From Lepidurus packardi (lineage: Eukaryota > Arthropoda > Branchiopoda > Notostraca > Triopsidae), in NCBI GenBank assembly GCA_023053545.1, contig JAKZAN010000001.1, positions 186,001 to 250,000 on the forward strand: a DNA stretch of 64,000 bases, written 5' to 3'. This document shows positions 1-11,768 of this stretch, in pieces (the stretch's first letter is position 1; each line of letters starts with the position of its first letter). The position numbers and the translations under genes are program-made. The notes beneath the pieces were generated by a model. That model was not told the DNA's origin. It was given only the letters and a program-made list of their open reading frames with translations, and searched no databases.

Positions 1-1329
1 GTATTAAGAGGGGAGTCAAAGGTGACTTCTTAGACAACAAGACCGGATGCCTCGCCGAAAATGTTAAAGAGGCATTCTGTATACGGCCTTTACAGCGAAG
101 AACTGAGTTGTCATCGAGAAAGAGACCGAGTTGACGAATAATTGATAGTTTCGGCTTGGAAGTCTCTCGTTTCTCCTTGAATTCTTTAACTACTTCAGGG
201 AAATTCGAAGCTTGAGCCAAACGAAAGAGCCAGTTCTCTGCTGTTTCTAGTTCTTTAGGTAGAAGGGGGCCAGTTGTCTATCCTTACATTTCAGGTTACG
301 AACAAATCGGAGAACCCAAGATAATACATTTACCGTTTTGCTCCATGAGCTAAAACGAGAAAAAATGTTGGGAAAGACCGGATCCGGGGTATCTGACTCA
401 CGGAGGGTAAGAGATCTGTTTTGGACTAAAAGGGATACAACATGACTCTGTTCAGGGTGGGTTTCGTTAAGCGAAGGTTGCTTCAGCAAATCAGGACCAT
501 GGTTCCAAAGCACAGAATGTTGTAGTCTTCCCAAGGATACACCTCGTGTGAGTAAATCGGCAGGGTTCTCGCTGGAAGAGCAATGGAGTAATCGTGCTTG
601 CAGTTTGACCATTAACTTCTGGATCTCATTAGCCCGATTTTCAAGTGCACGACGAGGGGGTCGAGTGCCGGTAGACCAATGGAGCGCAATGCGGGAGTCG
701 GTCCGAAGGTAAACGGCTGGAATGTCTTCGAAGTGAAGACTTTGGAGAACGAAGTGAGCCAAACGGCACGCCAGATTCAGAGCTAAGAGTTCCAAATGGG
801 GGAGGGTCAAAGACTTACGAGGTGCTACCCGGGATTTCGAAATGACGAACGAAGAGGAGCTTGCCGTGACTAAATAGGCAACAGCTCCGTACGCAAGCGG
901 GCTTGCGTCCGCGAAAACGTGCAAACTAACCGACGATTTAAAAGAAGAAAAGTAAAAACGTGGAATTTGAAGTAATTCTAATCCCACAAAGTCTTTGACA
1001 AATTTCAGCCAAGGGGATTTAACTGACTCAGGGAGCGGGTCATCCCAAGCAAGTTGTAGTTTCCAGACCCGTTGCATAAGCAACTTAGCTACAACAACAC
1101 AACAACAGCATAACAACAACACAACAACATAACAGCACAACAACATAACAACATAACTAAGGTATCCTAAGGGGTCGAAGATGCTACTGATCTGCTTCAA
1201 AAGAATTCTCTTCGTCATAGTTGCAACATCCATAGACAAGTTAAGAGGGGGGTAGGATAAAAAATCTTCTTTTGGGGCCCAAAGAAACTGTTGCGTCTTG
1301 CGTATGAACATTGCATGTAGTACTGCCAA
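1..1329 (-). mobile_element. BEL/Pao retrotransposon pol fragment (RNase H to integrase N-terminus)
   Basis: Minus-strand pol fragment of a BEL/Pao LTR retrotransposon. From 1329 downward it encodes the end of the reverse-transcriptase region (SIFDPLGYLS), the RNase H-like domain (VFADASPLAYGAVAYL, SRVAPRKSLTLPHLELLAL, LRTDSRIALHW, NPADLLTRG) and, after one frameshift near 250, the integrase N-terminal region, running off the left edge. A stretch of AAC/ATAAC repeats (about 1091-1159) sits inside the coding frame and adds a Val/Leu/Cys-rich run right after FDPLGYLS without closing the frame. The upstream pol domains and LTRs are absent, so this is a dead fragment. The stretch near 1285-1315 recurs at about 49378-49405, so it predates the block duplication. 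Confidence 0.85.
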
Positions 1330-1399
1330 GAGCTGTTGTACCTCTTGTGCTTTTCACGTAAAAAATGACGCCTGAGTTAAGCTATACCCAGCCTTATTA

Positions 1400-2545
1400 C
1401 CCAGTTGGTTTTACCGTGCTGTAGTCGCCAGGTTTGCTTCCAAATTCGTCTCCGTATGCGCCGTCTAGTATCCAGACGCTGGTGAAAGGCCTGTCTTTCC
1501 GGTCGTCGTATGCGTCTTTAAATTTGGCTGCGCAGCGAAGAAGTTCAGTCCCTGGATCCGGCCCGTCTATTTTTTGAATCTCAATGTCGATTACTTGTTT
1601 AAAAAAGGCAGCCCTTGTAGCGTAAGAGGAAGTTATTAGTATTACGACGAAACGGCTTCAACATTTGACTTAGTTTCTGCTGTGTTTCATTGAAGCTATG
1701 TTCTGATGTGATACAGCTGAATGGGAGTTCAATATTGCATGCATAACCCTGAGTTTGTTTGATACCTACAAAAGGTTCAGAAAGCCCAGTGTAAAAACCA
1801 GCGGCGAAGCAGTGCCCCCCCCTTGGCTACGTGACGGAGAACTCGTTTCCCCATAATACACGAGTAAATGGTGTGTGTAACTAGTAAACATTTGGAGCAT
1901 TTGGATACATTTGAGATGACTACCATTTGAATACCAACTTTCGCTGAAAAAATGCCGTCTGCCAATAGTAAGAGGTCCGAATCGTCACATTGGTTTTCTT
2001 CATAACCAGACTTCTGTCCTATACCTTTTTAGTTGTAAACTAGGTACGGAATGAAACTTCGGTCGTACCCAGCGAACATAATTAGACGGCAGCATTCCAC
2101 CTAACGCACTACAGCTCTCGGAAACATCAGCCAGTTCTTTCGTCTTGATAATAGATAGATGCAATACTCCACGCCAGCTTTGCCATGCCACTGATCTTCT
2201 GGCCTGTCGAAAAGTGGTATCTCGTCAAGTTCCCTCGGCAATTGACTAACCTTGGTCTTGGTGGTAATCTGGGTCGATCGAATGGGTTAGCAAGGTAACG
2301 GGACGAAAGCTTCCAAGTTGTTGTGAATCCTTCCTAAATCGAAGAGGCCCTTTTATATCTTTTCAAATGACTTCCTCTGTTGATTTCAGGATCGTGTCTT
2401 GAACACTTTTTTACCTTTGCTGGTCTTGGCATTGAAACCGATGATGGACCTTTCGTTTCTGATCCCACATGCTGTCTCAAATGGAAGGCCGTGAATAGTA
2501 GAAAATAGGAGCAACTATGGGAATTGAATTCCATTTCCAACTACT
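1400..2545 (-). pseudogene. Ectodomain-type gene, copy A (C-type-lectin-like / secreted region), partial
   Basis: Minus-strand exon series nearly identical to 49430-50641. It has a hydrophobic leader-like segment (CSYFLLFTAFHL, about 2490-2520) followed by a GT donor after PRPAK, then a segment with ELADVSESCSALGGMLP that resembles the core of a C-type-lectin-like fold. Next come a Ser/Tyr-rich stretch and an exon with IDIEIQKIDGPDPGTELLRC that ends at a GT donor near 1405. The lectin-like segment needs a frame change near 2150-2170 that both copies share. The exons present at 48430-49215 in the other copy are missing here, where the BEL fragment begins instead. The product is probably a secreted or membrane ectodomain, but the family assignment is weak. 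Confidence 0.45.
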
Positions 2546-2599
2546 TGGAAACAAACTGAACTACGCTTATGAAACCTACGCACTGAGTTTGGACTTTCT

Positions 2600-3754
2600 T
2601 ACTAATTTCCTTTCCCGAAACTGTCACCAAAGGCAACACAACGCTCTAAAACAATAGAACAAAATAGTGCGCAGTCTTTTCTTTCTTGACGAAATAAAAT
2701 GGTTAATTTTTTTTTTTATCTAATCTTCTGGTTTTATCTAATCTTCTGGTTCTAATTTTCGGTTTGATTTATGGAATTGGTAACAATCCAGTATTCGTTT
2801 TCAAAGGAGGTAAAACGAACAGGAAAATGGTCAGAGTCTTTTCTGCAAAGTAGAAACACGAAATACTGATCAGAAAACATTACCTAAAGCTGGGGTTCCA
2901 AGGAATCTAGATAACTAGTCCTTGGTATCCGCTTATGTTGTTACTAACTTTAGTGAACGCAGCCTTCGTGCTGTAAGGAACTTAGACTGTATTGGAGTAA
3001 CGTGAAAGGAAGACTGCGGCTTAGCGACTTACGCTACAAACAAAAGGGTACGAGGGGCAAAAAAGGGGTGGTACAACAAAAACTGAAACTCCCAACGTTT
3101 CCGAATTTCGGACTCAATACATCAGCTTATATTGCCTATGTGGGCATCAGGGCGATGAGTACGGAACCGATGAACTAAACTGGCGAAAGTATCTTGAAAC
3201 TGGTGCATCTCATTGGTCTTGCCATATTTCTTCATACAAAGTTTGTTGACGATTCTTTAAACGGTGGCAAATGTTGGGTTATTTTCTATAAGACGGCACA
3301 AAAAACGAAAATCGGATTTTTACCATCCACCAATTGTCAATGACTCTTGTCTTGTCATACACTTATTTTTGAAGAAACAGCAGACAAAAAGATGGATTTT
3401 AGAATTCAAATCTCTTTCAAATTTCCTACGATTAACTAGAATTGAATTACAGCTGGAAAAAGGAGCCAGGAAAGATACTAGCGCCATCTCTTTTCAGGCC
3501 ATAAAACTAGATTGTGTTATGGTTTGTCTTTTGGAAACAATTGTACAATAGAAGTATCTTTTGAAAATGTAACGTTTAATAAAATCAATTCAGCGGTTTT
3601 ATCACTCCAAATTGACTGATTGTAACCCTAAACATGTTCAATAACCTTTGTCTTTTTCGGAAATTGCACGCAACTTTTTTAAATTCAATTTTTACTTTCT
3701 TTTTTTACCGTGCATCGAATTCTGCATTTGTCGGTGGCGAAAGTTGTGAAAAGT
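2600..3754. repeat. Non-coding part of duplicated block (matches about 50650-51790)
   Basis: No gene is supported here. The sequence is AT-rich, with poly-T runs near 2705 and 3690, and is almost identical to about 50650-51790, so it is part of block 1 that carries NLR copies 1 and 3. The small plus-strand frame at 3264-3551 is altered in the other copy and has no recognisable domain. Confidence 0.7.
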
Positions 3755-4440
3755 TTGGGGGATCACTTTCGACAAGGAACAACAATTTAAACAGCACATG
3801 AAAAAGATGAGAGAAAGGGAAATGAAAGCTACCTTAATACTTCAAAAATTGGCAGGGACAAGCTGGGGAGCAAATATTAAAACGATGCTAACGCTTTATA
3901 AGGGACTAGTAAGCGCAAAATTAGAATATGCGGTAGTTGTTTTTAAAGACGCCAATGAGATCACGTTAAAACGCATAGAAACCATAAACAGAGCAGTAGG
4001 AATAATTCTCGGGGCAATGAAAACCACGCCCAAATCTGTGTCACTGTGCTCAACAGGACTAACACCACTCCGAGATAGCTGGGAAGAACTAGCTTTAGAG
4101 TCCTCGATCACAGGGAAAAAAGAATATATGCACAAATTAGTACATAGATAGAAGCCTACCAACTCCCGGAAAGAGAAGCAGGAAATATCTATGAGAAAAC
4201 AATCGCCCCATGGGATTTGGATGTAACAGGTCTAACTTCCGGCGAAGACATCTATAACCTGTTCAGGGGATATGTGAAGACATATCTTTCCTCCCCAGTG
4301 GAGTTTCTTAGCCAAGTTTTAAGTCTTCTTAGACTAGAAACACTCCTTTCTGCAGTAGCCGTACTGACTGGCCATGTGGCCATAACCGTAAGTAGGACAT
4401 TAAATGAGGATAAAAATGAAAGTATAAAAACCCTTCAATG
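3755..4440 (+). mobile_element. Non-LTR retrotransposon ORF2 C-terminal fragment, copy 1
   Basis: Encodes the thumb and post-RT region of a non-LTR (LINE-type) reverse transcriptase: ILQKLAGTSWGANIK, GLVSAKLEYAVVVF, RAVGIILGAMKTTP, STGLTPLRDSWEELALE. Related fragments lie at 22895-23580 and 51785-52398. This copy lost about 100 bp around the RYRNRMMERP segment that copy 3 keeps, and it carries stops before the final DVTGLTSGEDIYNLFRGY piece. It lies just beyond the 3' end of NLR copy 1 in the same duplicated unit. Confidence 0.8.
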
Positions 4441-4852
4441 AGTCCTGTAAGGTAAAGTAAACCTGCAGTGAGCATCGAAATGCTGCTTGTAAGCGGTTCC
4501 GAGAGTGAAATTCCGTTTACATATGCTATAATTACAAACGAAATGGCTGAAATTAGCAGAGCGATACTAACATTCGATAATAGCAGTACTTAGTAAGACT
4601 GTGGTGGACGGGTTAACTATACAGCTTTCTTATTCGCAAAATAAACTAACAAGGAATATTTTTTCCTCGAGGGAATTGAGACCATAGAAAACGGTTGGAA
4701 CGTACTAGAATGCTTTGGCGTTGTATTAATGAAAAAAGTAGAATGGGGTACTTAAAGGGCGGAATTTGGCATACATCAACTAGGATATACTTCTGTTGAT
4801 TAATAGCTTTCGAAATTGCTACTGGATCTTTCAACAGAATTAAATGCGCAAT

Positions 4853-7800
4853 TTACACAGGGAACCAAAACTCGTACACCCCTTCTTCTACGTACCTAAG
4901 GCGGTATTCTAGTTTTCGTTCTCTGAACACATACATAGCACGACATGCATTCTGCTTAGATAATTTATGCAGCGTTAACGAAGTATTAGATTCATTGTCA
5001 TTTGTTTTTCCTGGCCAATTTTCAGCCTTGTCTGCAATAGCATGGAATATACCAATAGTTTCACGGTCCCGAAAGGGACAAGATAAAGTTTGAAGCATAG
5101 GAACACTTAAAACTATTTTGAACAAATCCAAGACAAATTGATCGCTTTTCAAAGCTTCCTCATCACTGGAGGATAACGGAGTTGAAGGACCAGGACCTAT
5201 GGAGATCTTTGATAAATCAGATTTCTTAATTCCCAGGTAGACTTTCTTCATCCTCGGACAGCGTTGAAGGGCTTCTCGGATCGGATGCAGCATCAGAACT
5301 TCGCTGTTTTGCCAAAAGGTGCGTAATAATGACAGCTCTTCAATATTGTCTCCACTACTTCTGGTTAAGGCCTCCAACAACTGGTTGCCATAGAACAAAT
5401 AGTAATTGTTTGGAGTCATTCCACCGATTCTGCCGATGGCAAGGGTCCGCAGATTAGGTGCAGTTAGGTTCAACCAACTAAACAATTCGATTGGAAAACT
5501 GCATCCATCAAAGGTCAATTCCTCCAGGTTTAGTGCCAGATTTCTCCAAGCAAGGAGGAGCTCTTGGTTCTCATCAGCTGACGGAAGCAATCTATGAATC
5601 CCCAATGAAAAGTTCTCGAGATGAAGCCTTTTCAGACAGCATTTTTCCTTGACCGCGTACTTGCTGATTTCAGTAACCTGTAATACGAGTAAGAAGGAAT
5701 TTCTTCGTATAAACAAGGGTGAATTGTGATTGAATTATTCATGAAATGGGTGATGGCGCGAATATGAAAAGTTTTTGGGAAGTGCAGTTGTACAATTTTC
5801 TCACTCACGTCAAATTGGAAACTCATGTCTGAAAGCTTTAGCGTTTCAAGTTTACTGGCGAGCATCACTAGGTCTTCAAGCAGTACGCCTTTAGTTCCCT
5901 CGAGGTGCAGCGAAGTGAGACTGCACCCAGGCTCCGAAAGTCGTTTTAATTTTGGTTTCAACATACGACGACTAGAAAAACCTCGTTAGTTAATAGTTGT
6001 GATTACGTGGCTATTGTCCTTATACCTCATGCCCAGGTGTTGCAAGTGAGACAACCACTTCTCAGCCAATACTTCAGATAGTAGTGATGTATAATCAGAA
6101 TCTGCAATAAGAATTCAAAGAGTAAGTTGGAGTGTGTTGCTGCATCATCTTGGAGACGTCCACATGACATGACATAACGTCTGCGATCCAATAATTACAG
6201 CGCTCCCTCGTACTTACAATTTACATCGAACTCGAAACGCTTGAGACGGCAAGCTTCAGGAACCTCTTGCATGGCCTCGGTAATCGCCGTTTTTAAATCT
6301 AAGTATTAAAAATAGCCAAAATAAAATCCAGATATTTAATTTAACCTACCTTTTGAAGAGAACTGGAAGATAAAACAGCATTTACAATCCAGAAAGTTCA
6401 TTTAACATACCTTTATCAGTTGATTTGAAACTCAATTGAACAGGACAGGAAGCAGATTTAAGAAGCTCCTTAAGACTGTGAACTAATTCTTGTCGCATTT
6501 GGTCGCCAGTTATGTCGTAGTTTCCATCACATTCCAATTCATGAAGAACAACACCGGACTTGGACAAAGTCTGCAACACAACTGGTAAATTGTGTTCTAT
6601 AAAATCCACTTCCAAACTAATGGAAATGGGGCAATCCTTGGGTGATGCAAAGAGTGCGTTTGTTCTTCCAGTGTTCTTCTTGCCGAGCTCTTCAACCAGT
6701 TGAAGCAGAGTTAGGCTAGGCTCAACTGAGCTAACTGTGATTTCTGTCACATGTCTATCTGGTTCAGCTTGGGGGAACAGCTCGTTCGGCAGAGCATCTT
6801 TAAATTCGGACCAGGTACCAGCGGCACCATATTGGGTTAAATAATTTTTCATAAAGTATCTAAGACAGTCGGAAGGAAACTTAAAGACACGGAAAGCATC
6901 GACTAAACACTCGGAATTTCCCATTTCTATCATCGAAACCGCAACTTCATTGAAGCTGGCCTCTAGCCGATACAGGTCAAGTAAGTTCTGTTCCAAAAGA
7001 TTCCGGTCGGTTTCTCTACCAAGATAGTAGGCGGCTAGAAATTCTGCCGTGGTTCGATGAGGAACTTGGTAATGAGGAATCTTCTCTTTGGTGTCTTGGA
7101 TCAGAACCCCCGCCGCGATTAGTTGAGTAACTTTGACGTCGGTAGTTTCAGCCTTTGATTTGTTTCCCGTTATATCAAATAAGGTGAAGCTCATGCTGTT
7201 AGTTTTCAGACCGTCGATGCAAAGACGACCAAACTCTTGGAGGTAGCTTTCATGACCTTCTATGATCCGACTGTCGAGGACAGTCAAGTTCCAGAATTCT
7301 CCAGTTTGCTTCCTGGCTGCGCGGTAGAGGTTCCGGTTGATCATGGCAAAGTAAAGACCCGAAACAGTTGAAGGTAGTTTCCCATTCGGGCACTCGCTGA
7401 CTAAGCAGCACATCATGACGCAAAGCAGTGGACATTGAGCTAGTTCCTTGTAAGGACTCTCGTCTTCTACCTTCCGTAGGAATTGCTTGAATTGCTCCAG
7501 ACTGAGTCGTTGAGCTTCAGGCTCTAGTTCGTAAATTTCTTCAACATTTTTAAAATCATCGATTCTTGGTAGGTCATCCGACTTTCTGGAAAATAACATG
7601 TGTGGGAGATATAGTGTTCTCATGTTTAAAGTTTTAAGGTATCGTGGTTCCATGCAGCTTATAACATCGGCTTTGGTTAAGTGACCTGCCTTGATGAAGA
7701 ACTTGCCAACTGCCACTGCCACTTGTCTTTGTCCAAAGCCTTTCACTGTTACACGCAAGGGATTACCTTCGACATCATCGGACACATGTCTGCATCTCGA

Positions 7801-8676
7801 TGTGAGCACCACGTGGCACTTCATCATGTCTTCTTTCTTCATAATCCGATCTACCTCTTCCTTGGTCCTAGCATTGGCCTCATCGTACCCGTCAAGCAGA
7901 ATCAGGACCTTTTCTGCTTCACTCTCTAATACATCTTCTAGTAGCCATGTTTTTTTACCTTTCAGTTTCATCTTCTTTTTGTAGACTTTTTCCATGTAAC
8001 TCAAGATGTTTCCCTGTTGAAATTTAGGAACAAATAGAGCCTTGATGATCCACGTTTAAGTAGAGCGACTTACATCTTCACCAACGGAGCCCAGTTTTAC
8101 TATAAGCAGTAGACTAAAAGGACTGGTGTACTTGGTATGATCGTTTGAGTCGCTTTTAGACCAATCAGAAGCGATCTTAAGCATCAAGGTTGACTTTCCA
8201 TAGCCGGCGTCTCCTTCGATCAGAATGCGGTAACTACCCCCTTTCCGAAAATGTTTCTGAAATGGCCATCGAGTGCGCTAGATGAGTTTTAAGGAAATTA
8301 AAGTGCAATTCTTACCTGGCATTGTTCAAAAAGTTTTTCCACGCCAAACTTAGTTGAGTCTTCTAAGGTTAGCTCCGTGTATAATTCGTCGATGTCCCAA
8401 GTGTACTTGGGGTACCATGGCAGTGGAGACGCTTTGCACAAGGCAGTCGAATAGTACTCTTTCAAGCCTTTGCACTAGAAAAGCAAACGCGTACAGTTGT
8501 TGACATTGCTACTATCAATGAATTCGAGACTTTACTTCTAACTTATCGATGTCCACGGGTTGGTTTCCAACGTTAGTGACACCACCAATGCAAACATTTT
8601 CAGCACCATTGACGGTAACTGGACCACTGAAGGTATTAGTAGTGCTTTGTGTCCACATACGCGTCCACAACCACAT
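4853..8676 (-). CDS. NACHT-LRR (NLR-like) protein, copy 1
   Basis: Minus-strand gene of 8 exons: 8536-8676, 8316-8474, 8074-8256, 6411-8013, 6218-6298, 6026-6101, 5809-5971, 4853-5677. All introns are GT-AG, phases agree, and the product is about 1,076 residues with no internal stop. Start chosen: ATG at 8676, preceded in frame by a stop. Residues 13-40 carry the RHIM/amyloid-like motif (TFSGPVTVN, NVCIGGVTNVG). A helical linker (KEYYSTALCKASPLPW) follows, then Walker A GDAGYGKST (about 115-123), Walker B VLILLDGYDEAN (about 197-208), sensor HVVLTSRC, and winged-helix motif HRTTAEFLAAYYL (about 475-490). The C-terminus is a leucine-rich region (LTSLHLEG, LETLKLSD, LKRLHLEN, LEELTFDG, LRTLAIG). 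By family this is a signal-transducing STAND ATPase, probably an intracellular sensor. Ligand and partners are unknown. Copy 1 lacks the separate exon 1 and intron 1 found in copies 2 and 3. Confidence 0.85.
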
Positions 8677-8679
8677 CGT

Positions 8680-9927
8680 ATGTCACTTTACCGGTTGAAT
8701 TTTTCTAAGGGAAATGTTTGTTTTATACACGCATTCACAACACATAAACAAGGTAACTATCTGAAGCCCTGTCTGCCACGCCCTTTGTAGTTTACATTAA
8801 AAGCAGCAAACTGCGAACATCAGAGCCTTACTTTGCTCCAGGTGAGGCATTTTAGGTTAGAATAAGTTAGGCCATTCTTATGGTTATAAGTACCTTAAAC
8901 CGATGCAAAACATGGATAACACATGTAACTAACTGACTGACAATTTTCTATCTTTGCGTTGTTAAAGACGACAGGCGAAGTGGCACTGCATCGTCGTCTG
9001 CTGCATTGACGACAGGTGTCGCTGCCTATTCTACTCCGGCTGACTTTTTTCCGAACACGAATTGACACTATTATTTGGAGATGGGCGTGCTTAGGAAAGT
9101 GCATGTTAAAGAAAGGGGCGGAATTAAGACCGTCACCGAACATTTAAATAATACCGACTAGTCCTGTAACGCTATATATACCCCAATCACTTACCAAAAC
9201 TTGACTAAAATAAAGCCTGTAATAAACTGTGCTTTTTTATTAAACATAGTATTTCCGCTTTGCTTGCACGGGATAATTTCAAGCCAAAAGAAATGTCATA
9301 CGAAGATTGGTACACGTTCTTTTTAAACAACTTAATGTTCCCTTTCAATCATAGACATAATTTATATGGATGACAAAATCCATTTCAAGGTTATTATTAA
9401 GGTTATATGTGCTGAGTCAATATACAGATATTATGATAAAATATCTTGTTTGAAGTACGCTTATATTACTATACATAACATAATTTAAGAACTTAATATT
9501 ATTCACACAAAAGAGCGAAGTATGATTTCCACAAAAAGCAAGATAACATCAAGACCTGTAATAATTAATCGGACTTTATTATTTCACACTCCTTGGGTCA
9601 TTTCTTTTCCATGGTCTTGCTGGATTTAATCATCACAACAAGCGGTTGGTGCTTCAGATTAAGGTACTCAATCGTGTATCAACACTTACAACTCTTAAAA
9701 TACACTGGTTTCAATACTTAGAAGTTTTTCATAACATAACTTGTTTAAATTGGTTAAAACAAACGACAATCATAACCTAGTGATTACTAATTATTACGAA
9801 ACGTCAAAGCTCTTCAATAGGATTGGGTTCTATCACGACATGAGATTTTGAGAAATCAGGTACTCAGTTTTTCCAGCCATCAGGTGATTCGTTAACACAG
9901 AATTAAGGAACTGTTGGAGCCATTTCG
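8680..9927. other. Intergenic, upstream of NLR copy 1
   Basis: No gene supported. About 8680-9170 is shared with the region upstream of NLR copy 2 (27936-28330) and should contain the promoter side of the NLR gene. From about 9170 to 9927 the sequence is AT-rich and unique within the window. A TATATATA run at about 9172-9180 was seen, but nothing ties it to a transcript. Confidence 0.5.
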
Positions 9928-10881
9928 CTATGTCCCAAACTGGCCAGAACACAGACTTCCTATCTTGTCGGAAACGCATAAAAATTCAACTAAATGAGAA
10001 TTACGCTTAACAAAGAGGAGAGAAGAGAAAAGTTCTGGTTTAAGGCTCATTCTCTTAGCTGACAGAATGTCTGAAGCAGTACTAAATATGCGTTCCATGT
10101 TTGCGGTTGATGCTGGGACAGCAAACATATCCTTCGCGATTTCCGATAAAATAGGAAATCTGTATCCATTTGATTGCCAGTAGCGAAGCGGGCTAAATGA
10201 AAGGTCCACAGAAGAATTTTGGCTGACCTCTTGACTGACAGGTACTGGCTCGTTCAGGTCGGTGTCCAATTCGTTGTCTAGCTTCTCGGAGCCTTTAGAA
10301 GGCTTTCAACCACAGTACTAAAAAGCGGACGTATTTCACTGGTCTTTGGTTTCGGGTTGTTGGTGGCAGCAACGTCTGTCCCACTTGTTCCTTCCTTGGC
10401 TATGAAGAAAACAATCCCGTAACTATATATAGAGCTACTATTACGCAGGTTAAATTCTCTTACCAGCGAAAGGATGCCGAAATTCCAATTCCTGCTTCAC
10501 TAAATTGATCACTTCAGCTTGTGTCCGCCCAGACAAAGGAATCCATTTTTTCTTGAATCGAGGATCAAGCACGGTTCCTGAAACATAATCCACATCTGTC
10601 AAAAACAATCTCCATAGACTATTTTAATTAAATGATCTTACGTAAAAGGTATCATTAAGGACATATCCCAAACGTCGCTTTATGGATTCGTGAAATACTT
10701 GAGCCGTTTGACGGCAATAAAGTACCAACGTGCTGTCGGGGTTCACAGATGTATCCGAGGATGTTCTGTTAACCATATCCAAATACGCTGGTATGACTAG
10801 TCCAAGGGTTTCCGAATCCTTTTGAAAAGCATCGGTGGCAAGTTTAAAAGGTCCATGCAGAACTACAAGTTCTTTAAGCAT
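9928..10881 (-). mobile_element. hAT transposase fragment, copy A
   Basis: Minus-strand 3' half of an hAT-superfamily DNA transposase. The segment at 10642-10881 (PAYLDMVNRTSSD, YCRQTAQVFHESIKRRLG) is followed by an intron-like gap. Next is 10470-10595 (GTVLDPRFKKKWIPL, the conserved LDPRFK box), then 9928-10390 with the C-terminal dimerisation domain (PLRYWQSN, FAVPASTANMERIFSTA, SAKRMSLKPEL). The latter is the hallmark hATC motif. A one-base frame break near 10295 and an out-of-phase junction between the first two segments indicate decay. The N-terminal BED finger and catalytic start are absent. A nearly identical copy lacking the dimerisation domain lies at 28918-29614. Confidence 0.85.
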
Positions 10882-10937
10882 CTTGCAATGTAATGCTGCA
10901 AGTTGTCCGAGTTTCTTGCACGCATTCAGCTTGTTGT

Positions 10938-11043
10938 GGGTCTAAGGGTCTATCGGGTCTCTGATCGGGTCTCTGATTGGGTCTCTAATCGGGGCTCTGA
11001 TCGGATTAACAGACTTGCACTTCGATCGGGTCTCTGATCGGGT
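10938..11043. repeat. 13-bp minisatellite (GGGTCTCTGATCG), array 1
   Basis: Tandem variants of GGGTCTCTGATCG, ending in a conserved tail (TTAACAGACTTGCACTT followed by more units). Related arrays lie at 17480-17578 and 29668-29752. Each is preceded by a mobile-element end (hAT, BEL LTR, hAT) and followed by unrelated DNA. Here it joins a cuticular-protein coding fragment. Confidence 0.8.
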
Positions 11044-11272
11044 CAACTTGCCCGATGGCCGCACTCAAATCGTCAGCTACAAGGCTGACGACTACGGCAA
11101 CGTTGCTGACGTCAAGTACATTGGAGAAGCCAAGTACCCCGAAGAAAAACCCTACAGAACTGCCCCTCAATACGCTGCCCCCCAACACGATGCCCCAGCC
11201 TACAAGGCTCCCTCCTATGAAGCCCCCAAGACCTATGCCGCCCCTACCCCTATTTACAAACCAAAGTATTAA
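11042..11272 (+). pseudogene. Cuticular protein (Rebers-Riddiford type) C-terminal fragment
   Basis: Plus-strand open frame encoding the end of a chitin-binding R&R cuticular protein. It has the conserved VNLPDGRTQIVSYKADDYG block and KYIGEAKYPE, then a low-complexity tail of Ala-Pro-Tyr-Lys repeats (AYKAPSYEAPKTYAAP) ending at TAA 11270. Such proteins bind chitin in the arthropod exoskeleton. The signal peptide and first half of the domain are missing: the coding sequence emerges directly from the 13-bp minisatellite at 11042. It is therefore an orphan gene fragment, perhaps a last exon moved with a repeat. The short frame with a TTG start inside the minisatellite is not a plausible full gene. 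Confidence 0.8.
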
Positions 11273-11768
11273 GAGGTGTGATTTTTTGTAAAGCAGCTTG
11301 ACAGAAGTATATCTTTTTATTTGTATTAATTTGTTATATACTTGTATTATTGATGTCAAGTCTGGTCATGAAGAAACTAGGTTCTGAAAAGGGTATGCCA
11401 GCTTATAGTTAGTGGTCTTTCCATGGGACAAGAAGAGAAATATGGGAAAGTAAAGGTCAACTTGATCGACCTCAACCTGGATCCCCTTCACATCAGGTGC
11501 ATTCCTGTTCAGCTGAACGAGGGACTTCCATTACCTAGCCTTGAGCCACGCCAAACAGTTGACAAGCGGTTTAGCTAGCGCGGAACACTTCAGTTGGAAA
11601 CCAAACATACATGGATCCGAACATGGATCCAAAGAAAGACATTTTTGAGGATTTCGAGTCTGAGAGTGACAGCAGTGACGAAGAAGGTGAGCTAACCCTT
11701 TGTGAATGGACCTACGTCTGGGAATTCCCCAATTTCTTAGAATCACTCAACATGCTAGACAGGCCTGC
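11273..11768. other. Intergenic between cuticular fragment and BEL element
   Basis: No gene supported. It may include the 3' untranslated region of the cuticular fragment (AT-rich to about 11360). The remainder has only short frames without recognisable domains. Confidence 0.4.

Noticed and set aside
3264..3551. 95-codon plus-strand frame
   Set aside because: The duplicate at about 51315-51600 has the frame broken by substitutions; no recognisable domain.
7681..7984. Plus-strand frames opposite the NACHT exon (also 26833-27118 and 55761-56064)
   Set aside because: Present in all three paralogs only because the minus strand is conserved; no domain, and they vanish when the NLR coding frame is used.
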